A stretch of DNA of 12,420 bases from Planctomycetota bacterium. GTDB lineage: Bacteria; JAJVIF01; JAPKYR01. Every line of letters begins with the position of its first letter. The stretch's first letter is position 1. Below the pieces are notes generated by a model, which was given only the letters and a program-made list of their open reading frames with translations, ran no database searches and was not told the origin of the DNA. The translations under genes and the position numbers were made by a program. This document shows positions 6,651 to 12,420 of the stretch, piece by piece. Location of the stretch: assembly GCA_030673355.1 (NCBI GenBank), contig DAOVJF010000025.1, positions 1 to 12,420 of the forward strand, read 5' to 3'.

Positions 6651-7334
6651 ATGTTTCTAATTGGAGCGGCATCGGCTCTCTGGCTGGGAATTCTTACCTC
6701 AATAAGTCCCTGCCCTCTTGCGACAAATATCGCGGCGATTTCGTTTATAGGACGGCATGTGGGTGATGCGCGTCGGGTGTTTATTTCGGGGATCGCCTAC
6801 ACGCTGGGAAGAATGATCACATACCTTGTCGTCGGTATCGTGGTCGTTATGGGGGCGCTTTCCATCCCGGGCGTCGCGAATTTCCTGCAGGAGTCCATGA
6901 ACAAAATTCTCGGCCCATTGCTGATAGTCGTCGGCATGTTCCTTCTCGAATTGATTCGGTTGAATATTTCGGGACCGGTCGCAAGCTCGCGATTCCTTGA
7001 GAAAGCGGGAAAGGGGGGAATCCTGGGAGCGGGTCTCCTCGGGATCACCTTTGCGCTCTCTTTCTGCCCAATCTCGGCAGCTCTCTTTTTCGGTTCTTTA
7101 ATACCCCTTGCCGTACAGCACCAGTCGAGAGTGGTATTCCCGTCGCTGTACGGGATTGGAACCGCGCTGCCTGTTGTGATTTTCGCGATCCTGACAGCTT
7201 TCGGAGCGCGATTTGTGGGGAAAGCTTTCGACAGTCTCAGGAAAATCGAGCGTTGGGCCAGGAGCATTACAGGAGTCGTTTTTATCCTTGTAGGCATCTA
7301 CTACACGCTGGCATACATCTTTAAAGTGCTGTAA
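6651..7334 (+). CDS. arsG: ArsG-family CcdA/DsbD-like membrane protein
   Basis: 227 residues and six likely transmembrane helices (about 4-32, 45-70, 85-103, 124-150, 162-185, 205-224). Two cysteines in membrane context, SPCPLATN (Cys21, helix 1) and LSFCPISAALFFG (Cys139, helix 4), match the electron-carrying pair of CcdA/DsbD membrane domains, and the length is that of CcdA-type proteins. The start is 2 bp after the arsF stop; GGAGG at 6633-6637 is 13 nt away, a loose ribosome site that suggests coupling to arsF translation. Proteins of this type beside ArsF are annotated as ArsG efflux permease for aromatic trivalent arsenicals. The cysteine pair equally supports transfer of electrons across the membrane to the external ArsF-like domain. 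It is the last gene of the operon; no convincing intrinsic terminator follows. Confidence 0.82.
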   Translation: MFLIGAASALWLGILTSISPCPLATNIAAISFIGRHVGDARRVFISGIAYTLGRMITYLVVGIVVVMGALSIPGVANFLQESMNKILGPLLIVVGMFLLELIRLNISGPVASSRFLEKAGKGGILGAGLLGITFALSFCPISAALFFGSLIPLAVQHQSRVVFPSLYGIGTALPVVIFAILTAFGARFVGKAFDSLRKIERWARSITGVVFILVGIYYTLAYIFKVL

Positions 7335-7505
7335 AAAAAGGGACAAGGACCAATCGCATTTTTTTCTGTCTGCCTGTAAGTATCAGGAAATATCTGATAG
7401 TATATGTTCCTGCCTGATTCAGTAAACGATACCTTTCAATCGCTCCGCGTGTGATTAACATCACTTGATCGGATCTGGAAGATCGACACATTAAGGAGAA
7501 ATTCA

Positions 7506-10500
7506 ATGAATAATAGGATTTCAGTTGGAATTTTAATAGGTTTATGTTTACTTATTCTTACCGGTTGCTCCGGGGACGGTTCGAACCCGGCTTTGCCTGC
7601 AACGGGTCTCGCTCTCACATCCGGTCCTGACGACCAGGCCCGTGAAGGGCAGCAATCGAGGCCTCATCTGATCGGCTATTATGATGTTCTTCTGGATTTA
7701 GAGAACCATGGATTTGAACTGGTTCCCAACCGGTCGATTGATTTCGCCCTGAACTTAATGGTCTTCCTGAACAACCCGACAGGCCTTTCGTTCAACGTGA
7801 ACGACGTTTTTTCCGCGCCGGATTACGTTGATATCGACATCGACATCACCCTCAACCACCCATTGGACGACGCTATGTTCGATATTTACGATGTCCGGGC
7901 AATTTTCATGGGTGACGGAACGGAAGCGATGAGTTACGACAGCGACCTTATTTACGGGGGCGCTGGAACTCACCAGGGCCTTATAAACGCCGATGGTTAC
8001 AGTCGCTGGTTTAATCCGACCGGGTTTTACGGGGGAACGCTTTTCGATTACGTCCCGAATTTCCTGTCAACTCCGGATTACACTACCTCCGCGACTCTGA
8101 ATCCATATAAATATTACAGCGAAGGACTCGGTGCCGACGACGATCTCTGGACCTACCTGGCCGCCGGGGATCCCGAGACCGGTTACTTCCTTCATGGTTC
8201 CTCGCTCACCAGAAATTTCCTGATACGCTTTCCGATCCCGGTTCCCGGCATAAAATATGCGTTCGCGATAATCGCTAACTGGGAAGGAACCGACCCTGGG
8301 AATCATCCTTCGCACGCGTACGAGGCTGTTGGTGTAAGCCTTGAAGATTTCAGCACGCTTTATTACGTGGACGAAATAAACAATGGCGGAAACCTCGATC
8401 TCGACATCACTGTCTTCGACTGGGACGCCGAACTCACCGGAGACGTGATGCTCGATTACGATCTCTTTATCGAAAGCACGGTCCTTTATTCGGATTACAA
8501 GGTGAATCCCGGCGCAATGGTCCCAACGGCAAGCGGTGACAACTGGAATACATTCCACTTTGAAATCCCTGCCGATGCGGTCCTCAGCACCGTGGGAAAT
8601 GAGCTCTGGATAATTGTGGAGGATAACTTCGCGGACTATACAAATCCCGCAGGGTTTCCAAACGAAGCCGACGACGACCCGATCGCGGCATGTTTCCGGT
8701 ACGACCTTCTGGTTACCGATGAGCCTCCGCCGCCACCCGATCCGTGGATCATGGTCACCGATCCCAACGGTGATGAAATCTGGCCTGTCGGATTTAACGG
8801 AGAAATTACCTGGGATTCATTCGGACCAATCGATGAGGTTAAAATCGAGCTGTCAATGGACTCAGGAGCCAGTTACGATTATGTCCTTGCAGCCACAACA
8901 CCGAATGATGGTATTTTCGAATGGAACTCCATCCCGGTTGAATTTATCGGTACCCAGAACCGGATCAAAGTGTCCGATGTCACCGATCCACTGGTCTTCG
9001 ATGAATCGGATGCTGATTTCACTGTTACCGGTGAATGGCTGACTGTCACGTCCCCGAACGGTGGGGAGTCGTGGGCTGGCTACTCGACGCAGGAGATTAC
9101 GTGGGGATCATCATCACCGGGCGGTTATGTGAACATCGAATATTCGAAAGATAATTTCACCGTTGATATTAATGAAATTGTCACCACTACCCCGAATGAC
9201 GGCAGTTACTTCTGGGATCATGTCGCGCTGGATTTTACAGACACTGCCAGGGTGCGAATTTACTCAGCAGACCCGCCAGTAGCGGATACTTCAGACGCCG
9301 ATTTCAGTATCACAGAGCCAGGTGCCCTCATTGATGTTCTATTACCCGATGGCGGTGAGGAATGGGGAAATGGCTCAAGCAACGGGATAACGTGGTTTTC
9401 CTACGGAGACATAGACAGGATCGGCATCAGTTACTCAACCGATAATTTCACATCAGTTATTACAACAGTAGCGACTGATCTTGATGACACCGGTAGTTAT
9501 GACTGGACCGTCCCTTATGATCCCACAACGACAGCTCGTGTGATGGTCGAGGGTTATGCTCTGACTACAGTAGTCGCGGAGGATGTCTCAATCGCCGATT
9601 TCAGCATTGTCGATGGCGGCTGGGTCCGAACCTGGAAAATCGAGGACTATTACAACGTAAGCTATGACGTGGTAAGTGATGATGAGGGTTATGTATACGT
9701 TTGCGGGTATGCTGACGACGATTACAGCTCATGGCCTGTCACTATAAAATATGATCCGGCAGGTAACCTGATGTGGATGAAGGAATTCGGAGAGTCGGGA
9801 TCTTCCTATGACTGGAATGGTGCCTATGGAATAGAGCTGGATTCCAGTGGGAACATTTACCAGTGCGGAGGTTTTGAGGGAACCAACGTTGATTTTGATC
9901 CGGGACCTGGCATGGTGTTGCTGAGTTCCGGTGCGGAGAGAAACGGATTCTTATGTAAATGGGATTCCGGTGGAAATTTCCTGTGGGCTATAACCTGGGG
10001 CGGTACCGATTACGGCGGAGGCTCCGCATTAGCCATTGATTCCAGCAAGGTCTGGGTCATAGGAACTTTCCGGGGCACCTGGGATTTCGATCCGGGCGGC
10101 GGGGTTGACAGCCACATGTCAAATGGTGAGCACGACAGTTACCTGACTGCGTTTGACCATTCGGGTATACACCAGTGGGCTGGAACGTGGGGTGGTCCGA
10201 CCTATGATTCCGCAAGTGACCTGGCTGTAGACGGAAACGGCACAGCTTATGTTGTTGGGTATTTCATGGGTACCGATATCGATTTCGATCCATCAGGCAG
10301 TACTTTTTATCTAACGTCAAACGGTTCGGCAGATCCATACGTTACTTGTATCGATACAGATTTTGCTTTTGTAAAAGCGGTCTCATGGGGTTCCGCAAAC
10401 TGGGATCGTGCGGAGGGAATTACCATTCTTAGTCCATATAACGACCCGTATGTGACAGGGTATTTTGATGGAGATAATGTTGATTTTGATCCCGGCGTTG

Positions 10501-10982
10501 GTGAGGACCTGCATACAACTAATGGTGATGAAGATGTGTTCCTTACAATGTTCGACCAATCCCTTAACCATGTCTGGTCCAGTACCTTTGGTGGAGAGGA
10601 CGAAGAAGAGGCATACTGGTGCTCTGTAGACGGTAATGGCAGGATCGCTGTAGGGGGTTACTACGAAAGTGATACTGTTGATTTTGACCCTGGTCCAGGT
10701 ACAGATATACATTATAATCCCCTGGATAACTACACTGGGTTCTACTGCGTTTTCGAAGAGGATGGTACCTACCTCAGGGCCCATACATTTACTACGGGCG
10801 AAATGGAAACGTATAACGGCTTCATGTCAGACTCAGGGATTGTGTATATTTGCGGAGATTTTGAGACACCCCTGGATTTCGCGCCGACTTTCGCGCCGTG
10901 TAATTCGCTCCCGGATGTACGGTATCCGTTGGCGCAGGACGATGGATTTATCGCTAAATACATGCCCGACGGCTGCTGGTAA
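7506..10982 (+). CDS. Large mosaic surface lipoprotein: shared N-terminal module, three PNGGE-type Ig-like repeats, SBBP-like propeller
   Basis: 1158 residues; ATG 7506 has AAGGAG 7 nt upstream. The signal peptide ends LTGC (Cys21), a lipobox. Residues ~54-403 are the module shared with the lipoprotein at 1854-3647: VDIDIDITLNHP (108-119), YDVRAIFMGDG (128-138), INADGYSRWFNP (160-171), RNFLIRFP (236-243) and VFDW (303-306). After a PPPPPDP linker (407-413) come three ~97-residue repeats opening at 419, 517 and 614 with P(N/D)GGExW and an ITW strand, each ending DADF or IADF; such repeats occur in extracellular adhesin-like proteins. Residues ~705-1158 are a propeller of about seven blades of 63-68 residues, five carrying the motif (V/I/W)DFDPG or a close variant and a sixth the degenerate LDFAP. 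It resembles SBBP repeats (PF06739); the acidic motif could bind calcium. No enzyme motif is seen. A surface binding or structural role is inference. A terminator follows at 11011. Confidence 0.9.
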   Translation: MNNRISVGILIGLCLLILTGCSGDGSNPALPATGLALTSGPDDQAREGQQSRPHLIGYYDVLLDLENHGFELVPNRSIDFALNLMVFLNNPTGLSFNVNDVFSAPDYVDIDIDITLNHPLDDAMFDIYDVRAIFMGDGTEAMSYDSDLIYGGAGTHQGLINADGYSRWFNPTGFYGGTLFDYVPNFLSTPDYTTSATLNPYKYYSEGLGADDDLWTYLAAGDPETGYFLHGSSLTRNFLIRFPIPVPGIKYAFAIIANWEGTDPGNHPSHAYEAVGVSLEDFSTLYYVDEINNGGNLDLDITVFDWDAELTGDVMLDYDLFIESTVLYSDYKVNPGAMVPTASGDNWNTFHFEIPADAVLSTVGNELWIIVEDNFADYTNPAGFPNEADDDPIAACFRYDLLVTDEPPPPPDPWIMVTDPNGDEIWPVGFNGEITWDSFGPIDEVKIELSMDSGASYDYVLAATTPNDGIFEWNSIPVEFIGTQNRIKVSDVTDPLVFDESDADFTVTGEWLTVTSPNGGESWAGYSTQEITWGSSSPGGYVNIEYSKDNFTVDINEIVTTTPNDGSYFWDHVALDFTDTARVRIYSADPPVADTSDADFSITEPGALIDVLLPDGGEEWGNGSSNGITWFSYGDIDRIGISYSTDNFTSVITTVATDLDDTGSYDWTVPYDPTTTARVMVEGYALTTVVAEDVSIADFSIVDGGWVRTWKIEDYYNVSYDVVSDDEGYVYVCGYADDDYSSWPVTIKYDPAGNLMWMKEFGESGSSYDWNGAYGIELDSSGNIYQCGGFEGTNVDFDPGPGMVLLSSGAERNGFLCKWDSGGNFLWAITWGGTDYGGGSALAIDSSKVWVIGTFRGTWDFDPGGGVDSHMSNGEHDSYLTAFDHSGIHQWAGTWGGPTYDSASDLAVDGNGTAYVVGYFMGTDIDFDPSGSTFYLTSNGSADPYVTCIDTDFAFVKAVSWGSANWDRAEGITILSPYNDPYVTGYFDGDNVDFDPGVGEDLHTTNGDEDVFLTMFDQSLNHVWSSTFGGEDEEEAYWCSVDGNGRIAVGGYYESDTVDFDPGPGTDIHYNPLDNYTGFYCVFEEDGTYLRAHTFTTGEMETYNGFMSDSGIVYICGDFETPLDFAPTFAPCNSLPDVRYPLAQDDGFIAKYMPDGCW

Positions 10983-11010
10983 ATCAGGCCATTGATATAA
11001 GCGAAAAATA

Positions 11011-11041
11011 ATCTCCCGTCAACCTACGGGAGATTTTTATA
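11011..11041. terminator. Intrinsic terminator, probably bidirectional
   Basis: AATCTCCCGT (11011-11020) pairs perfectly with ACGGGAGATT (11027-11036) around a 6-nt loop, and the right arm runs into a T-rich tail (TTTTTAT across 11035-11041). On the minus strand the hairpin is followed by the complement of the A-run at 11004-11009, so it can also stop transcription from the convergent thioredoxin gene. It lies 29 bp after the stop of the 1158-residue lipoprotein gene. Confidence 0.88.
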
Positions 11042-11141
11042 TCTTGATATCTGTTCAGGTACGGATGGATTGAGGGAATATCGTTCGTCCACAAGCTCCG
11101 CCTGTGAACGGCACCCGGTGGATGGGATTCCCCATTGGTAA

Positions 11142-11726
11142 TTAAAGCCCCAGTTCTTCTTCGAGGTCCCCGATCAGGTCGCTCTCGGCCGAATATCCGA
11201 TATGGACGTTCAGTAATTTCCCATCGGAACCGATGATGAAAAGCGCCGGGATTCCTCTGACAAAATACTCATCGCTTATTGCCTGGTTGTCCTCATAGCC
11301 GTAAACAATGATGTAGGGGATTTCATTTTCATCTACGAAATCGGACACCTTGGCAAGGTTATCATCTACCGTTTCCGTATCGCCGGGCCTGTCGAGTGAT
11401 ATGCCAACGAGCTGGACCCGGCCCTCGTACATGTTGGCAAATTCAACAAGCACGGGGATTTCCACAACGCATGGAGGACACCAGGTAGCCCAGAAGTCGA
11501 TAAGGACGGGCATTTCACCGGCCATTTCAGAGAGTGTAAATACATTACCCTCCAGATCGATTACTGTAAAATCAGGTGGAAGCATGCCGGTTTCGAGCTG
11601 CTCGGGCGGTTCGGCACTGTCCTTCTCGATTTTTTCCTCGATATCCCCCGAGGCAGGGATCGCGGTGAGTACAAAAATCGCAAGCAAGGCTATCGCTAAG
11701 GTTACAGATAATTTCAAGATTTTCAT
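11142..11726 (-). CDS. TlpA/ResA-like exported thioredoxin
   Basis: 194 residues. The ATG is the complement of 11724-11726, with AAAGGAG (complement of 11738-11744) 11 nt upstream. A hydrophobic N-terminus (about 5-24) ending AIPASG is a signal peptide or anchor. The body is a classic AhpC/TSA-TlpA fold: PDFTVIDLEGNVFTLSE (51-67), the active site FWATWCPPC (Cys83, Cys86), a SLDRPGD stretch (110-116) and the cis-proline loop RGIPALFII (Pro160). It acts outside the cytoplasmic membrane in thiol reduction, as in cytochrome c maturation or repair of oxidised secreted proteins. It faces the preceding gene across a shared terminator and is not in the ars operon, but it could receive electrons from a CcdA-like protein such as the one at 6651. 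Confidence in the family is high; the specific client is unknown. Confidence 0.92.
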   Translation of the reverse strand: MKILKLSVTLAIALLAIFVLTAIPASGDIEEKIEKDSAEPPEQLETGMLPPDFTVIDLEGNVFTLSEMAGEMPVLIDFWATWCPPCVVEIPVLVEFANMYEGRVQLVGISLDRPGDTETVDDNLAKVSDFVDENEIPYIIVYGYEDNQAISDEYFVRGIPALFIIGSDGKLLNVHIGYSAESDLIGDLEEELGL

Positions 11727-11759
11727 CGCTTAGATTTCTCCTTTAAAAATATTCTGGAA

Positions 11760-11788
11760 ATTCTAGCAGATTAGAGCCCGAAGGTAAA
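11760..11788 (-). promoter_or_regulatory. Promoter of the TlpA-like gene
   Basis: Read on the minus strand, TTTACC (11788-11783) and TAGAAT (11765-11760) are separated by 17 bp, and TGC directly before TAGAAT forms an extended -10. Transcription would begin near 11753, about 27 nt before the start codon and just ahead of the ribosome site. Confidence 0.55.
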
Positions 11789-11860
11789 AGGAATATGCAA
11801 ATTTGGTAATTTGATAAATTGATAATTACGGCTTATACCAATTCCATTTTATAATTCCTT

Positions 11861-11930
11861 TTTCAGGTGCGCCGACATTCCTGTCGGCTTCCATCAATAA
11901 AGGCCGACAGGAATGTCGGCGCACCTGAAA
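11861..11930. repeat. REP-like nested palindrome (28-bp arms, 14-nt loop)
   Basis: The arms 11861-11888 and 11903-11930 are perfect reverse complements over 28 bp, beginning TTTCAGGTGCGCCGACATT and ending with its complement. Each arm is itself a small palindrome: GCCGACA (11871-11877) pairs with TGTCGGC (11882-11888) around TTCC, and the mirror unit lies at 11903-11920. The element can therefore form one long hairpin or two short ones. It lies between divergent promoters. This resembles dispersed REP/BIME-type or miniature inverted-repeat elements; a long T-run is absent, so a terminator role is less likely. Confidence 0.8.
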
Positions 11931-12025
11931 TAAATTTTATTTTCTGGAAATGATATTACAACCTGTATTTTTAGTGATAATGAAGCTAAATCATTATGTA
12001 ACTGTTTATTAATTACGTTCAAAAA
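11931..12025. other. AT-rich intergenic stretch with a small dyad
   Basis: No gene is visible. ATAATGA (11977-11983) and TCATTAT (11991-11997) form a 7-bp dyad with a 7-nt loop, about 30 bp upstream of the candidate -10 box at 12029; it could be a regulator site, but this is weak evidence. Confidence 0.35.
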
Positions 12026-12034
12026 TGATATAGT
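12026..12034 (+). promoter_or_regulatory. Extended -10 promoter candidate for the last gene
   Basis: TGATATAGT (12026-12034) contains TG one base ahead of TATAGT, an extended -10 box. No good -35 box stands 16-18 bp upstream, which extended -10 promoters can tolerate. Transcription from about 12041 would give a leader of roughly 180 nt before the ATG at 12221. Confidence 0.45.
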
Positions 12035-12054
12035 ACACCGTGGTTTTTGGATAT

Positions 12055-12181
12055 TGTCGGCTTTATTCAGTTGGGTCACAGATCGGTTCAAGGGTGCCGC
12101 CTGCGGCACATTTTATTTCGGGAATGTGGCCCGACACGGCTGGGAGTATCCCCGTGAAAAACAGATCGAGTTCTCACGGGG
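12055..12181 (+). promoter_or_regulatory. Structured 5' leader, possible cis-regulatory RNA
   Basis: Several pairings crowd this stretch. GTGCCGC (12094-12100) pairs with GCGGCAC (12103-12109) and is followed by ATTTTATTT. It is enclosed by GGGTCACA (12073-12080) pairing with TGTGGCCC (12125-12132) with one G-U. The 3' arm of that stem competes with TGTCGG (12055-12060) pairing with CCGACA (12131-12136). Downstream, CCCCGTGA (12150-12157) pairs with TCACGGGG (12174-12181), extended by AAC/GTT. The alternative pairings suggest an attenuator or riboswitch-like leader. I do not recognise a known riboswitch consensus. Confidence 0.45.
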
Positions 12182-12220
12182 TTCAGGTGTGATAACGCCG
12201 GTCAACAGACAGGAGACAAA

Positions 12221-12420
12221 ATGTCACACGAAAGCTGTCAACATTGGTGGGAGATCATTAACCTCCGCAGCGGCTATCTTGTTACAGAGGGATGCTTGCG
12301 CACCGGTGAGCGTGCGAATTTCTTCACGCTGGAGGATCGGCATCACATGGACACATATGTGGATGGCGATCATATCTGGCGGTTCGTTGGAAGCTCACAG
12401 GCGATTAATTTCGAGCTGCA
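12221..12420 (+). CDS. Unrecognised protein, 3' end outside window
   Basis: The ATG at 12221 has AGGAG at 12211-12215 with 5-nt spacing, and the frame stays open for 66 codons to the window end. The visible N-terminus (MSHESCQHWWEIINLRSG...) has no signal peptide or membrane segment and is rich in His, Cys and Trp. Cys6, His8, Cys26 and a His-His pair (His42-His43) are potential metal ligands, but no complete zinc-finger spacing is visible in this fragment. The codon pattern and ribosome site argue that it is a real gene, too short to have appeared as a long open frame. It follows a structured leader and an extended -10 promoter candidate, so it may be regulated at the RNA level. I do not recognise the family and assign no function. 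Confidence 0.75.
   Translation, partial: MSHESCQHWWEIINLRSGYLVTEGCLRTGERANFFTLEDRHHMDTYVDGDHIWRFVGSSQAINFEL

Noticed and set aside
7333..7371. A-run followed by T-run after arsG as a terminator
   Set aside because: The seven A's and seven T's could pair, but there is no GC-rich stem between them, so it does not qualify as a convincing intrinsic terminator.
7384..7412. CAGGAA...TTCCTG dyad upstream of the large lipoprotein gene
   Set aside because: Only 6-bp arms with a 17-nt loop and no clear promoter next to it; too weak to call an operator.
8067..8558. 163-codon minus-strand open frame inside the large lipoprotein gene
   Set aside because: Low-complexity shadow of the sense gene; the sense frame shows clear homology to the other lipoprotein here.
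11894..12109. 71-codon minus-strand open frame between the TlpA-like gene and the last gene
   Set aside because: It runs through the REP-like palindrome and the structured leader and shows no domain, so it is most likely chance.
1..12420. CRISPR array, tRNA or rRNA genes, transposase
   Set aside because: No regularly spaced identical repeats, no tRNA cloverleaf and no rRNA-like or transposase-like sequence were seen.

Overview
The window looks like chromosomal DNA from an uncultured or deep-branching bacterium with a Gram-negative type envelope. Two large proteins start with lipoprotein signal peptides (ending LIGC and LTGC), there is an exported TlpA-like thioredoxin, and much of the coding capacity is in big secreted beta-rich proteins (LVIVD and SBBP-type propellers, Ig-like repeats, a jelly-roll domain). 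Base composition is moderate, but the ArsR/permease segment is visibly richer in G+C. I cannot name the phylum from the sequence alone.

Layout. Bases 1-1764 (+) are the 3' part of an LVIVD-repeat propeller protein whose start lies outside the window. Convergent to it is a 597-residue lipoprotein gene (1854-3647, -), bracketed by two 57-bp imperfect direct repeats (1793-1849 and 3768-3824). A 540-bp gap (3648-4190) holds the second repeat copy, a distant 13-bp inverted repeat and a strong promoter with an operator-like dyad. That promoter drives a tight five-gene operon (4191-7334, +): ArsR-type repressor, PF03773 permease, small CxxC thioredoxin, membrane-anchored ArsF-like thioredoxin, and a CcdA-like ArsG family membrane protein. 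Next comes a 1158-residue mosaic lipoprotein (7506-10982, +) ending at a clear, probably bidirectional, hairpin terminator (11011-11041). A TlpA-like thioredoxin (11142-11726, -) converges on this terminator. The last gap (11727-12220) holds a large REP-like hairpin made of two smaller palindromes and a structured leader in front of a gene cut by the window end (12221-12420, +).

How it fits together. The operon reads as an arsenic (possibly organoarsenical) resistance unit: a cysteine-bearing sensor, an efflux permease, and a three-protein set that could work as a trans-membrane thiol relay (cytosolic CxxC protein, CcdA-like conduit, external CxxC protein). The two lipoproteins share a homologous N-terminal module but carry unrelated C-terminal domains, which suggests a family of surface proteins built from one conserved anchoring or scaffold module with exchangeable heads.

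The best candidates for something undescribed are the shared N-terminal module, the repeat-bracketed lipoprotein gene, the relay reading of the ars operon, the nested-palindrome element and the structured leader.
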